A stretch of DNA of 64,000 nucleotides from Streptococcus mitis. Lineage in GTDB: Bacteria; Bacillota; Bacilli; Lactobacillales; Streptococcaceae. The notes beneath the pieces were generated by a model that worked only from the letters and a program-made list of their open reading frames with translations, searched no databases and had not been told where the DNA came from. Position 1 is the stretch's first letter; every line of letters begins with the position of its first letter. Below are positions 54,647-64,000 of the stretch, piece by piece. Both the position numbers and the translations under genes were made by a program. The stretch lies in the NCBI RefSeq assembly GCF_001281025.1, contig NZ_CP012646.1, positions 1,269,001 through 1,333,000 on the forward strand. The letters run 5' to 3'.

Positions 54647-55521
54647 CCTACATGATAATTTTTGTCCTACTAGTACTCCTAATTATTTTATCGATTGCAT
54701 TGATTCGCTACCATATAGCACTTAAAAACTTGAGTCAACAGATTGAAGACAAGATTCTCACGGGTAGTATGAAAAGAGTCGGAGTCAGCATTTTTTCCAA
54801 ACATTTTTTACATCTCTACCAGCAAATTGAAAATCTATTTCAAGAAGTGGAACAATCTCGGTTGGTGATGAAAAGGGAAAAGCAGACTCTGGATATGGCC
54901 ATCAGCAATATCGCCCATGATATTCGGACACCTTTGACTATCGCTTCAGGCTACACGCAACAATTGATGAAGTCTCCTGAAGACAAATCAGAAACCTTAC
55001 AAAAAATAGCCCAGCATCTTGATTTAGTTTCCAAACGTTTGGAGGCTCTCCTAGAATATCGTCGTTTGATGGAAGGAGCTGTCAAACCGAAACTGGAAGA
55101 AGTGGAGCTTTCAACTTTTATCACCAAAAAGACTCTGGCTTATTATGATGTTTTTCAGGCGGCAAAAATCACGCTTGATTTTAAGGTTGAAGCTGGTCTG
55201 AAAATGAGGACTGATGAAGACTTACTGGATCGAATTTTACAAAATCTGCTTGGGAATGTCCTCAAACATGGCAAGGAAGAAGCACGTCTGTCCTTGAGAA
55301 AGGAAAAGGAACAGCTTGTCTTAGAGATTGCAAACCTTGTCAAACAGCCCATCAAAAAAATAGAAAATCTCAGCAACCGTTTTTATTCTGAAAATCTATC
55401 TGATACGGAAGAATCCTCTGGTTTAGGCCTTTATATCACTGAGGAATTATGCCATCTTCTTGGTGCAGAGATGAAACTAAGCACAGATGGGCAATGGTTG
55501 TCAGTTTGCATTTACTTTTAA
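54643..55521 (+). CDS. Sensor histidine kinase
   Basis: A 292-residue kinase with a single N-terminal membrane segment (residues about 4-22) and no extracellular sensor domain. The HisKA motif IAHDIRTPLT holds His92, and the ATPase domain has the N box (LLGNVLKH) and G box (ESSGLGLYITEEL). The lack of an outside domain suggests sensing in the membrane or through a partner such as the neighbouring ABC transporter. Cotranscribed with the regulator. Confidence 0.9.
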   Translation: MTYMIIFVLLVLLIILSIALIRYHIALKNLSQQIEDKILTGSMKRVGVSIFSKHFLHLYQQIENLFQEVEQSRLVMKREKQTLDMAISNIAHDIRTPLTIASGYTQQLMKSPEDKSETLQKIAQHLDLVSKRLEALLEYRRLMEGAVKPKLEEVELSTFITKKTLAYYDVFQAAKITLDFKVEAGLKMRTDEDLLDRILQNLLGNVLKHGKEEARLSLRKEKEQLVLEIANLVKQPIKKIENLSNRFYSENLSDTEESSGLGLYITEELCHLLGAEMKLSTDGQWLSVCIYF

Positions 55522-55530
55522 CAAAAAGAA

Positions 55531-55562
55531 ACCTCCTCTGTAGCCTAGAGGAGGTCATTTTT
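55531..55562. terminator. Bidirectional terminator between the kinase and ABC permease genes
   Basis: ACCTCCTCT and AGAGGAGGT pair across GTAGCCT, flanked by A and T runs, serving both convergent operons. Confidence 0.85.
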
Positions 55563-56314
55563 TATAGACTTTTCTTTTTGAAAACTGTCAGTCCACTTAG
55601 ATTAAAGATTACAATAACAGCTAAGCTAACTATAAGTGTATAGAAAATGGATTCACTATTAGCAGTCATAGCATAGAAAAATTGCAACGATAAATATGGT
55701 AAAATTTTGATATTTGGAAAAATGAGCATTGGCATAGAAAGTAAGATAGAGCTGACAAAATAACCAATAAATACCGCAATATAAGAATGACTAACATAGA
55801 GAATGAAGGAAACAATGGAAAGCCAAGCAAGGAGGCAAAGAAATTGAAGGAAAATGGTTACCAGTAGATTGCCAATAAAGCCATCAGGCATAGTTCCAAA
55901 TCCATTTAAGATAGTTGCTGGAATAAAGGCAATTACAAGACAGATGATGACTTGTAAAAGTGCAATACAAGCCAATACAAAGGCTTTGGCTAGAAAAAAC
56001 TCGGTACGAGAGACACCCACTGTTAAATTATTTTTATAGAGTTTACCGATTAAATCAACTCCAAGAACGAGACAAGCTAGAATGATGCAGAGAAAAACGA
56101 GGTTTGAACCTTGACTAGATGCGTTGATCAGGGCTTGTACACCATTCCAACCTTGGGTTGGAATTTCTGGTTCTTCTGTCTGGATTGCCATCAGATGACC
56201 CGTAGCTCCTATACTTGCTCCCATTAGCATGAGAGCAAAGAGAACGAATTCTGTAATCCAGAATCCTTTGGAACGGAAAAGACGGTAAAAGTCTGCTTGA
56301 ATGGTATGTATCAT
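55562..56314 (-). CDS. ABC-2-type permease, lantibiotic-protection type
   Basis: A 250-residue membrane protein with six helices and a short soluble loop after the first. It resembles the MutE/EpiE/LanG permeases that remove peptide antibiotics from the membrane. It lies 10 bp after its ATPase gene on the minus strand and converges on the kinase gene. The substrate is not known. Confidence 0.83.
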   Translation of the reverse strand: MIHTIQADFYRLFRSKGFWITEFVLFALMLMGASIGATGHLMAIQTEEPEIPTQGWNGVQALINASSQGSNLVFLCIILACLVLGVDLIGKLYKNNLTVGVSRTEFFLAKAFVLACIALLQVIICLVIAFIPATILNGFGTMPDGFIGNLLVTIFLQFLCLLAWLSIVSFILYVSHSYIAVFIGYFVSSILLSMPMLIFPNIKILPYLSLQFFYAMTANSESIFYTLIVSLAVIVIFNLSGLTVFKKKSL

Positions 56315-56324
56315 GATTTTCCTC

Positions 56325-57233
56325 CTATTCGACCAATTGAGTGAAGTATTCTTCTAGGTTTTGACGGGCATAGTAAATCTCGTCAATAGCAACATCTGAC
56401 AAGGTTAATTCTTTGAGAATCTGTTTGACATCTTGTTCCTGACCAAAGATGTGAATTTCGTTTTCAGGATTAACAACCTTGAACTGGAGCTGGATTTGTT
56501 CTTTTAATACTTGACAAGCTTTCTCTTGATCAGCTGTCTTAAGGACAATATAATCCTCACTTAGTGTTTCAAATTCCGCTTTGCTGATTTCACGGATAAT
56601 CTTTCCTTGATCTAAAATACCAAAGCGATTAGCTACGAGGTAGAGTTCTGACAAGATATGGCTAGAGATGAGAATGGTGATCCCTTGTTCTTGATTGAGG
56701 CGTTGAATCATTAGTCGAAATTCTTTGATACCGATTGGGTCGAGACCATTGATAGGTTCATCTAAGATTAGGAAATCTGGTTTGGATAGGAGGGCAATGG
56801 CAATACCAAGTCTTTGTTTCATTCCAAGAGAGAAATCTCGAAAGACTTTTTTCCCTGTATCTGTCAAACCTACATAGTCCAGCGTTTCTCGAATAACTTG
56901 ATCAGCATTTGGAATATGACGAATCATACAGTAATATTTCAGATTTTGATAGGCTGTTAAGTGATTATGGGCTACGGGTGATTCGATAACAGAACCTACT
57001 CGAGATAGAGCCTTGGTCCACTCATTTTCCGTTTGGCTAGAGAAGAGGGAAACAGTCCCTTTATCCGCAAATAGTAGTTGCGTAATGATTTTGATTAAGG
57101 TAGTCTTCCCAACTCCATTCTTCCCGATAAGTCCATAAATATCTCCCTCTCTTATCGTTAGACGAAGATCCTGAAGAATAGCTTGTTTGTCAAAGTTTTT
57201 GGACAATCCATGAATGTCGAGTACTGTTTTCAT
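56325..57233 (-). CDS. ABC transporter ATP-binding protein, lantibiotic-protection type
   Basis: A 302-residue ATPase: Walker A GKNGVGKTT, FSLGMKQRLG, Walker B FLILDEPINGLDPIG, H-loop SSHILSE, followed by a ~75-residue C-terminal extension common in BcrA/MutF proteins. The ATG at 57233 (MKTVLDIHG) with AAGGAGAG upstream is used; a longer frame reaches back to 57302 without a good site. Operon with the permease at 55562; probably a target of the adjacent two-component system. Confidence 0.88.
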   Translation of the reverse strand: MKTVLDIHGLSKNFDKQAILQDLRLTIREGDIYGLIGKNGVGKTTLIKIITQLLFADKGTVSLFSSQTENEWTKALSRVGSVIESPVAHNHLTAYQNLKYYCMIRHIPNADQVIRETLDYVGLTDTGKKVFRDFSLGMKQRLGIAIALLSKPDFLILDEPINGLDPIGIKEFRLMIQRLNQEQGITILISSHILSELYLVANRFGILDQGKIIREISKAEFETLSEDYIVLKTADQEKACQVLKEQIQLQFKVVNPENEIHIFGQEQDVKQILKELTLSDVAIDEIYYARQNLEEYFTQLVE

Positions 57234-57342
57234 GATTCTCTCCTTTTGATTTATTTTGTTAACTTTAGTATAAAGCATAGAAATCAAAGAAAGCTCAAGC
57301 ATTTCTAAAGAGTTTCTAAAGTTTTAGGAATTCTTAAATATC

Positions 57343-57372
57343 AAAACCCAGTTGATATGAACTGGGCTTCTT
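57343..57372 (-). terminator. Terminator of the HAD phosphatase gene
   Basis: Read on the minus strand: GCCCAGTT and AACTGGG pair across CATATC, followed by TTTTG. Confidence 0.75.
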
Positions 57373-57374
57373 AA

Positions 57375-58184
57375 TTATAAAATATATTTCTCAATGGCAC
57401 GCGCAACGCCGTCTTCTTCGTTGCTTGCTGTAACGTCATCCGCAAGGGATTTGACATAATCGCTGGCATTTCCCATTGCAATCCCAAGTCCTGCAAACTG
57501 GAGCATTTCGATATCGTTATTAGCATCGCCCATGGCCATGATTTCTGAGGAATCAATCTTCAAAATATTTGCTAGTCGAGAAAGAGCAGTAGCCTTGGTC
57601 GTACCAAGTGGCATAGCTTCATAAATGACAGGCTGCGAACGAACTCCACTAAATAGTTGGCAGAGTTCCTCAGCAAAACACTGCTCAAAATCGTCTGTTT
57701 GTTCTTTTGTTCCTAAAAACATACCTTGGAACATACGATACTTACCACTAGTCGCTTCCTCAAGAGAAATTTCAGTCAGGTCCGAAAAGACCAGCTTGGC
57801 ATCATTTTGAACAATTTCATTAGGCTTGCCACCGAGGACAAAATAATGCTCCTCATCAAAAAGAGTCAACTGAACATCACTTTTTTCAGCTAGGTCATAG
57901 AGGTACTCGATATCTGCTGGACTGAGTTCTTGCCAATCAACCAGACTCCAATCACTTGTCTGGTGGGTTGAGCAACCGTTATTGACAATAACGTATTCAT
58001 TTTGCAAATCAAGACCAAGTTTCTTGTAGTAAGGAAGAACTCCGAAGAGAGGACGACCAGTACAGAGAACCAGTTTGACACCTTTTTCAATGGCTTGGTG
58101 AATGGCAGTAATGTGAGCTTGTGGGATTTCCTTGGCTTCATTTAGGAGGGTTCCGTCCATATCCAAGGCTAGTAGTTTAATCAT
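57375..58184 (-). CDS. Cof-type HAD phosphatase
   Basis: A 269-residue HAD-superfamily hydrolase of the Cof/YidA class. Motif I is LALDMDGTLLN with the nucleophile Asp; motif II is LCTGRP; Lys lies in the TKATAL segment, and motif III/IV is MGDANNDIEML. A C2-type cap sits between motifs II and III. Members dephosphorylate sugar phosphates or cofactors; the substrate is unknown. GGAAGACC lies before the ATG. Divergent from rexB. Confidence 0.92.
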   Translation of the reverse strand: MIKLLALDMDGTLLNEAKEIPQAHITAIHQAIEKGVKLVLCTGRPLFGVLPYYKKLGLDLQNEYVIVNNGCSTHQTSDWSLVDWQELSPADIEYLYDLAEKSDVQLTLFDEEHYFVLGGKPNEIVQNDAKLVFSDLTEISLEEATSGKYRMFQGMFLGTKEQTDDFEQCFAEELCQLFSGVRSQPVIYEAMPLGTTKATALSRLANILKIDSSEIMAMGDANNDIEMLQFAGLGIAMGNASDYVKSLADDVTASNEEDGVARAIEKYIL

Positions 58185-58263
58185 AGGTCTTCCTTCTTTA
58201 TCTTTTGGTATTATTATAGCATATTTTGGAGGAAAGGAGGAGGAATCTTCGGGCTAATCATGG

Positions 58264-58269
58264 TATAAT
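58264..58269 (+). promoter_or_regulatory. Extended -10 of the rexBA promoter
   Basis: TGGTATAAT (58261-58269) lies about 33 bp before the rexB start. Confidence 0.6.
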
Positions 58270-58301
58270 AAAAGGTAATGAAAAATTCCAACGAGGCAGA
58301 G

Positions 58302-61300
58302 ATGAAATTACTTTATACTGATATTCGGACTTCTTTAACAGAAATTCTAACTAGAGAGGCAGAGGAGCTAGTTGCTGCTGGCAAGCGGGTTTTCTATATC
58401 GCTCCTAACTCTCTTTCTTTTGAAAAGGAACGATCTGTACTGGAATGTTTACCCCAGCAGGCTTCTTTTGCGATTACCGTCACGCGCTTTGCTCAAATGG
58501 CTCGTTACCTGATTTTGAATGACTTGCCTGCTAAGACCAGTCTAGATGATATTGGTCTTGGGATGGCCTTTTACAAATGCCTTGCCAAACTTGATCCTAA
58601 GGATTTACGCGTTTATGGAGCCATCAAGCAGGATCCTCAGTTTATCCAGCAGTTGATTGAGCTTTACCACGAGATGACCAAAGCTCAGATGAGTTTTTTG
58701 GACTTGGAGAGTTTGACGGATGAGGACAAGAGGGCCGATTTACTCTTGATTTTTGAGAAGGTAACGGCTTATCTCAATCAAGGTCAGTTGGCTCAGGGAA
58801 GTCAATTGTCCCATTTGATTGAGGCTATTGAGAATGACAAAGTTAGTAGTGATTTTACTCAAATCGCCTTGGTTATTGATGGATTTACCCGTTTTTCTGC
58901 TGAGGAAGAGCGGATTGTGGACGTACTTCACGGCAAGGGTGTTGAGATTGTCATTGGAGCCTATGCTAGTAAGAAAGCCTATACTAGCCCTTTTAGCGAG
59001 GGCAATCTATACCAAGCCAGTGTGGAGTTTCTCCATCATCTAGCCTTTAAATACCAAACACCTGCCCAGGATTATTCTCAAACTCATGAGAAGATGGACA
59101 GCTTTGACAAGGCCTCTCGTTTGCTGGAGTCTTCTTATGACTTTTCAGAATTAACATTGAATGTCGATGAGAAGGACCGTGACAACTTACAAATCTGGTC
59201 TTACTTGACGCAAAAGGAGGAGTTGGAGCTAGTAGCCCGTAGCATTCGTCAGAAATTACACGAGAACTCAAATCTGAGTTACAAGCATTTTCGTATTCTC
59301 TTGGGGGATGTGGCTTCTTATCAGTTATCTCTTAAAACCATTTTTGACCAGTACCAGATTCCTTTCTATCTTGGTAGAAGCGAATCCATGGCCCATCACC
59401 CTTTGACACAGTTTGTCGAGTCTACCTTGGCTTTAAAACGCTATCGTTTCCGTCAGGAAGATTTGATTAACCTCCTCAGAACGGGTTTATATACCGACCT
59501 TAGTCAGGCTGATATTGACGCATTTGAGCAATATATCCGCTATCTTGGTATCAATGGCTTACCAGCCTTTCAGCAAGCCTTCAACAAATCCCACCATGGA
59601 AAATTTGATTTAGAGCGTTTAAATGCTCTTCGTCTGCGTATTTTAACACCTCTTGAAACTCTGTTTGCCAGCCGAAAACAAAAGGCTGAAAACCTCTTGC
59701 AAAAGTGGAATGCCTTTCTAAAAGAAGGAGCAGTAACTAAGCAGTTACAAGATTTGACAGCCACTATGGAAGCTGTAGAGCAGGAAAGACAGGCCGAAGT
59801 TTGGAAGGCTTTCTGTCATGTTTTAGAACAATTTGCGACTGTTTTTGCTGGTTCGCAAGTTAATCTAGAGGACTTTCTAGCCTTGCTCCATTCTGGAATT
59901 AGTTTGTCCCAATACCGTACCATTCCAGCAACAGTGGACACTGTCCTGGTGCAGAGTTACGATTTGATTGCACCACTGACGGCTGACTTTGTCTATGCCA
60001 TTGGGCTGACTCAGGACAATTTACCAAAAATTGCGCAAAACACCAGTCTTTTGACAGACGAAGAAAGACAGAGTCTAAACCAAGCGACAGAAGATGGGGC
60101 GCAATTGCTGATTGCTAGCAGTGAAAACCTCAAGAAAAATCGCTATACTATGCTTTCCTTGGTCAATTCTGCTCGTAAGCAGTTGGTCTTGTCGGCTCCA
60201 AGCCTTTTTAACGAAAGTGAAAGCAAGGAATCTGCCTATCTTCAAGAGCTGATTCATTTGGGATTTAGTCGAAAAGAGAGGAGGATGAATCACAAAGGGC
60301 TGTCTAAGGAAGATATGGGGTCCTATCACAGTCTTTTGTCCAGTCTGGTTGCCTATCACCAGCAGGGCGAGACGAGTGAGACTGAGCAAGATTTGACCTT
60401 TATTAAGGTTCTGGCGCGTGTCATGGGTAAAAAACTAGACCAGCAAAGTCTGGAAAATCCAGCCCTCCCAACCAGTCCAAGCAGTAAGCAGTTGGCTAAG
60501 GACACCTTACAGGCTCTCTATCCTGCTGAACAGGAATTTTACCTGTCTACATCTGGTTTGACGGAGTTTTACCGGAACCAATACAGTTATTTCCTCCGCT
60601 ACGTGTTAGGCTTGCAGGAGGAATTGCGCCTGCGTCCAGATGCTCGTAGTCATGGGAATTTTTTACACCGCATTTTTGAACGCGCCTTGCAGTTGCCTGA
60701 CAAAGAATCCTTTGACAAACGTCTAGAACAAGCTATCCACGAAACCGGTCAGGAACGGGAATTTGAAGCTATATACCAAGAAAGTTTGGAAGCCCAGTTT
60801 ACTAAGGAAGTTCTGCTTGATGTTGCACGGACGACTGGACACATTCTCCGCCATAATCCAGCCATCGAAACCATTAAAGAAGAGGCAAATTTTGGTGGAA
60901 AAGAGCAGGCCTTTATTCAATTGGACAATGGTCGCAGTGTCTTTGTACGAGGCAAGGTGGACCGCATTGACCGATTGAAAGCTGATGGAGCGATTGGAGT
61001 GGTAGACTACAAATCCAGTCTAACTCAGTTCCAGTTTCCTCATTTCTTTAATGGGCTCAATTCCCAGTTGCCAACTTACTTAGCTGCACTAAAAAGAGAA
61101 GGGGAGCAGAACTTTTTTGGTGCCATGTACTTGGAAATGGCTGAACCTGTCCAATCTCTGATGGCCGTTAAAAGTCTGGCAGGTGCAGTAGTAGAAGCCA
61201 GCAAATCTATGAAATACCAAGGACTCTTTTTAGAAAAAGAAAGCAGTCATTTGGGCGAATTTTACAACAAAAACAAGGCTAATCAGCTGACAGATGAGGA

Positions 61301-61577
61301 ATTCCAGCTCCTACTGGACTACAATGCCCATCTTTACAAGAAAGCAGCTGAGAAAATTTTAGCAGGCCAGTTTGCCATTAATCCTTATACAGAAAATGGC
61401 AGAAGTATTGCCCCCTACGTTCAGCAACACCAAGCCATCACAGGCTTTGAAGCCAATTACCACCTAGGTCAAGCTCGTTTCCTAGAAAAGTTGGACTTAG
61501 CTGATGGCAAGCGTCTGGTCGGAGAAAAACTCAAGCAAGCTTGGTTTGAAAAAATAAGAGAGGAGTTGAATCGATGA
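58302..61577 (+). CDS. rexB: ATP-dependent nuclease subunit B
   Basis: A 1091-residue subunit of the RexAB (AddAB-type) helicase-nuclease that processes double-strand breaks for recombination. The N-terminal part is a degenerate helicase ([14 protein letters not shown]), and the C-terminal nuclease has the motif GVVDYKSS with catalytic Asp and Lys. The start at 58302 (MKLLYTDIR) gives the length I know for pneumococcal RexB; an ATG 24 bases upstream is in frame. It overlaps rexA by ATGA. Confidence 0.95.
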   Translation: MKLLYTDIRTSLTEILTREAEELVAAGKRVFYIAPNSLSFEKERSVLECLPQQASFAITVTRFAQMARYLILNDLPAKTSLDDIGLGMAFYKCLAKLDPKDLRVYGAIKQDPQFIQQLIELYHEMTKAQMSFLDLESLTDEDKRADLLLIFEKVTAYLNQGQLAQGSQLSHLIEAIENDKVSSDFTQIALVIDGFTRFSAEEERIVDVLHGKGVEIVIGAYASKKAYTSPFSEGNLYQASVEFLHHLAFKYQTPAQDYSQTHEKMDSFDKASRLLESSYDFSELTLNVDEKDRDNLQIWSYLTQKEELELVARSIRQKLHENSNLSYKHFRILLGDVASYQLSLKTIFDQYQIPFYLGRSESMAHHPLTQFVESTLALKRYRFRQEDLINLLRTGLYTDLSQADIDAFEQYIRYLGINGLPAFQQAFNKSHHGKFDLERLNALRLRILTPLETLFASRKQKAENLLQKWNAFLKEGAVTKQLQDLTATMEAVEQERQAEVWKAFCHVLEQFATVFAGSQVNLEDFLALLHSGISLSQYRTIPATVDTVLVQSYDLIAPLTADFVYAIGLTQDNLPKIAQNTSLLTDEERQSLNQATEDGAQLLIASSENLKKNRYTMLSLVNSARKQLVLSAPSLFNESESKESAYLQELIHLGFSRKERRMNHKGLSKEDMGSYHSLLSSLVAYHQQGETSETEQDLTFIKVLARVMGKKLDQQSLENPALPTSPSSKQLAKDTLQALYPAEQEFYLSTSGLTEFYRNQYSYFLRYVLGLQEELRLRPDARSHGNFLHRIFERALQLPDKESFDKRLEQAIHETGQEREFEAIYQESLEAQFTKEVLLDVARTTGHILRHNPAIETIKEEANFGGKEQAFIQLDNGRSVFVRGKVDRIDRLKADGAIGVVDYKSSLTQFQFPHFFNGLNSQLPTYLAALKREGEQNFFGAMYLEMAEPVQSLMAVKSLAGAVVEASKSMKYQGLFLEKESSHLGEFYNKNKANQLTDEEFQLLLDYNAHLYKKAAEKILAGQFAINPYTENGRSIAPYVQQHQAITGFEANYHLGQARFLEKLDLADGKRLVGEKLKQAWFEKIREELNR

Positions 61578-64000
61578 AGCCTATTCCCTTTTTAACTGAG
61601 AAGGAAATTCAAAAATTGCAAGAAGCAGAAGCGCATTCGAGCAAGGAACAAAAGAAAACTGCCGAACAAATCGAAGCCATCTACACTTCTGGTCAAAATA
61701 TCCTGGTTTCAGCGTCGGCTGGTTCTGGGAAGACCTTTGTCATGGCCGAGCGTATTCTAGACCAATTGGCGCGTGGTGTGGAAATCAGTCAACTCTTTAT
61801 CTCCACCTTTACCGTTAAGGCTGCCACAGAGCTTAAGGAACGTTTAGAGAAAAAAATCAGCCAACAAATTCAAGAAAGTGGCGATGTTGACCTCAAACAA
61901 CACTTGGGTCGTCAGTTGGCTGATCTACCCAACGCTGCCATCGGAACCATGGACTCTTTCACACAAAAATTCCTTGGTAAACATGGCTATCTGATTGATA
62001 TTGCGCCTAATTTCCGTATTTTACAAAACCAGAGCGAGCAACTCCTTCTAAAAAACGAAGTCTTTCATGAGGTATTTGAAGCCCATTACCAAGGCAAACA
62101 GAAAGAGACCTTTAGTCATTTGCTGAAAAATTTTGCAGGGCGTGGCAAAGACGAACGGGGGCTGCGCCAGCAAGTCTATAAAATCTATGACTTCCTCCAA
62201 TCCACCAGCAATCCTCAGAAATGGTTAAGTGAATCTTTCCTCAAAGGCTTTGAAAAAGCTGATTTTAGCAGTGAAAAAGAAAAACTGACCACACAAATCC
62301 AACAAGCCCTTTGGGATTTGGAAAGCTTTTTCCGTTACCATCTGGATAATGATGCCAAGGAGTTTCCCAAGGCTGCCTATTTAGAAAATGTTCAGTTGAT
62401 TCTGGATGAAATCGGCTCCTTGAATCAAGAGTCCGATAGTCAGGCTTATCAAACGGTGCTTGCGCGTGTTGTCGCAATCTCTAAGGAAAAAAATGGTCGA
62501 GCTCTGACTAATGCCAGTCGTAAGGCTGATTTGAAACCTCTTGCTGATGCCTACAACGAAGAAAGAAAGGCACAGTTTGCTAAACTAGGACAACTGTCAG
62601 ACAAGATAACCATTCTCGACTATCAAGAACGTTATCATGGAGATACATGGGGATTAGCTAAAACCTTCCAAGCCTTCATGAGTGATTTTGTAGAAGCTTA
62701 TCGTCAGCGTAAACGTCAGGAAAATGCCTTTGAATTCGCTGATATCAGCCATTACACCATTGAGATTTTAGAGAATTTCCCACAAGTTCGTGAGGCTTAT
62801 CAGGAGCGCTTCCATGAAGTCATGGTCGATGAGTATCAGGATACCAACCATATTCAAGAACGGATGCTGGAATTGCTGTCTAATGGTCACAATCGCTTTA
62901 TGGTGGGGGATATCAAGCAGTCCATCTATCGTTTTCGTCAAGCAGACCCGCAGATTTTCAATGAAAAGTTCCAACGCTATGCGCAAGATTCCCAAGAAGG
63001 AAAGCTGATTCTCCTCAAGGAAAATTTCCGTAGCAGTTCAGAAGTGCTGTCAGCAACCAATGATGTCTTTGAACGTCTCATGGACCAAGAGGTCGGCGAA
63101 ATCAACTATGATAACATGCACCAGCTTGTTTTTGCCAATACCAAACTGACTCCCAATCCAGACAACAAGGCAGAATTTCTCATCTACGACAAGGACGATA
63201 CAGGCGAGGAAGAAGAGAGCCAAGCAGAAACGAAATTAACAGGGGAAATGCGCTTAGTTATCAAGGAAATCCTTAAACTTCATCAGGAACAAGGTGTTGC
63301 CTTTAAAGAAATCGCCCTTCTGACCTCCAGCCGCAGTCGTAATGACCAGATTCTTCTCGCCCTGTCTGAGTACGGGATTCCTGTTAAAACCGACGGAGAG
63401 CAAAACAATTATCTCCAATCCCTAGAAGTGCAAGTCATGCTAGACACTCTTCGTGTCATTCATAATCCCCTGCAAGACTATGCCTTGGTTGCCCTTATGA
63501 AGTCTCCAATGTTTGGCTTTGATGAGGACGAGTTAGCACGTTTATCTCTTCAGAAAGCGGAGGATAAAGTCCAAGAAAATCTCTATGAGAAACTGGTCAA
63601 TGCACAAAAAATGGTAAGTAGCCAAAAAGTCTTGATTCACTCAGCTCTAGCTGAGAAACTAAAGCAATTCATGGATATCTTGGTTTCTTGGCGCCTGTAT
63701 GCCAAAACCCACTCCCTATATGACTTGATTTGGAAGATTTATAACGACCGTTTTTATTATGATTATGTGGGGGCTTTACCAAATGGTCTTGCTAGACAGG
63801 CTAATCTCTATGCACTAGCTCTGCGTGCTGATCAATTTGAAAAGAGCAATTTCAAAGGCTTGTCGCGTTTTATTGGTATGATTAACCAAGTTTTAGAAGC
63901 TCAGCACGATTTGGCAAGCGTGGCTGTCGCACCGCCAAAAGATGCAGTAGAGCTCATTACCATCCACAAAAGTAAAGGGCTAGAGTTTCCTTACGTCTTT
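61574..64000 (+). CDS. rexA: ATP-dependent helicase/nuclease subunit A, 3' end outside window
   Basis: The first 809 codons of a UvrD/Rep-type superfamily 1 helicase. Visible motifs: Q-motif region [10 protein letters not shown], Walker [18 protein letters not shown], Walker B VDEYQDTN, motif [18 protein letters not shown], motif IV region LLKENFRSS and motif [13 protein letters not shown]. The C-terminal nuclease domain should follow beyond the window. ATGA overlap with rexB shows translational coupling, as expected for the RexA-RexB heterodimer. AGGAG lies 9 bases before the ATG. Confidence 0.95.
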   Translation, partial: MKPIPFLTEKEIQKLQEAEAHSSKEQKKTAEQIEAIYTSGQNILVSASAGSGKTFVMAERILDQLARGVEISQLFISTFTVKAATELKERLEKKISQQIQESGDVDLKQHLGRQLADLPNAAIGTMDSFTQKFLGKHGYLIDIAPNFRILQNQSEQLLLKNEVFHEVFEAHYQGKQKETFSHLLKNFAGRGKDERGLRQQVYKIYDFLQSTSNPQKWLSESFLKGFEKADFSSEKEKLTTQIQQALWDLESFFRYHLDNDAKEFPKAAYLENVQLILDEIGSLNQESDSQAYQTVLARVVAISKEKNGRALTNASRKADLKPLADAYNEERKAQFAKLGQLSDKITILDYQERYHGDTWGLAKTFQAFMSDFVEAYRQRKRQENAFEFADISHYTIEILENFPQVREAYQERFHEVMVDEYQDTNHIQERMLELLSNGHNRFMVGDIKQSIYRFRQADPQIFNEKFQRYAQDSQEGKLILLKENFRSSSEVLSATNDVFERLMDQEVGEINYDNMHQLVFANTKLTPNPDNKAEFLIYDKDDTGEEEESQAETKLTGEMRLVIKEILKLHQEQGVAFKEIALLTSSRSRNDQILLALSEYGIPVKTDGEQNNYLQSLEVQVMLDTLRVIHNPLQDYALVALMKSPMFGFDEDELARLSLQKAEDKVQENLYEKLVNAQKMVSSQKVLIHSALAEKLKQFMDILVSWRLYAKTHSLYDLIWKIYNDRFYYDYVGALPNGLARQANLYALALRADQFEKSNFKGLSRFIGMINQVLEAQHDLASVAVAPPKDAVELITIHKSKGLEFPYVF

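Overview
The window is chromosomal DNA of a mitis-group Streptococcus (S. pneumoniae, S. pseudopneumoniae or S. mitis). The basis is the gene content (adcAII-phtD-phtE histidine triad locus, preQ1-II-controlled queT, pneumococcal-type rlmCD, the polyamine cluster and rexBA), the A+T-rich composition and many canonical 17-bp-spaced promoters. Gene order is not that of the reference pneumococcus as I remember it: the speA-aguB, rexBA and rlmCD neighbourhoods, which lie apart there, are contiguous here. A close relative of S. pneumoniae or a rearranged strain is therefore likely.

Layout. 1-10450: end of a thioredoxin-like lipoprotein gene, an amino acid permease, then the zinc-scavenging locus adcAII-phtD and phtE. 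Two matching promoters there each carry an AdcR-type box just after the -10. Both pht genes are enlarged by internal repetition. 10484-28413: core housekeeping genes (pepT, hemH, mscL, gtrA, queT with its riboswitch, tRNA-Thr, an asd-type small RNA, asd-dapA, mnmE, tautomerase, then tdk-GNAT-prfA-prmC-tsaC-GNAT-glyA-ndpA-like-pvaA, a DUF1002 protein and rlmCD). 28411-41790: an A+T-rich accessory region that begins exactly at the 3' end of rlmCD. The last codons of rlmCD recur at 36441 and, less well conserved, at 38922, as expected for stacked elements integrated at one attachment site and now without a recombinase. Cargo: two TetR-controlled ABC transporter modules with visible operators, an ABC exporter, an AAC(6')-like acetyltransferase, an S51 peptidase and a CPBP protease. 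They are followed by a block in which the start of an ADP-ribosylglycohydrolase gene is present twice, each copy cut at the same place and followed by a different small gene. 41900-46530: diacylglycerol kinase, a nucleotidyltransferase-like protein, neopullulanase, a frameshifted hydrolase and a Doc toxin remnant.

46690-53754: a structured ~330-nt RNA ending in a strong terminator, then the polyamine operon speA-speE-lys1/casdh-nspC-aguA-aguB, translationally coupled by ATGA/TGATG overlaps at several junctions. Arginine to agmatine to N-carbamoylputrescine to putrescine, plus spermidine/carboxyspermidine branches, is the coherent reading. 53945-57233: a two-component system facing a lantibiotic-protection-type ABC transporter. 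57375-64000: a HAD phosphatase and the RexBA recombination nuclease/helicase; rexA runs off the window.

No CRISPR array, intact insertion sequence, rRNA, prophage or integrase gene was seen. The points most worth checking are the repeated rlmCD tails, the repeated interruption of the ADP-ribosylglycohydrolase gene, the long RNA before speA and the repeat-expanded chimeric PhtE. Assignments rest on reading and remembered family features; no database search was run.
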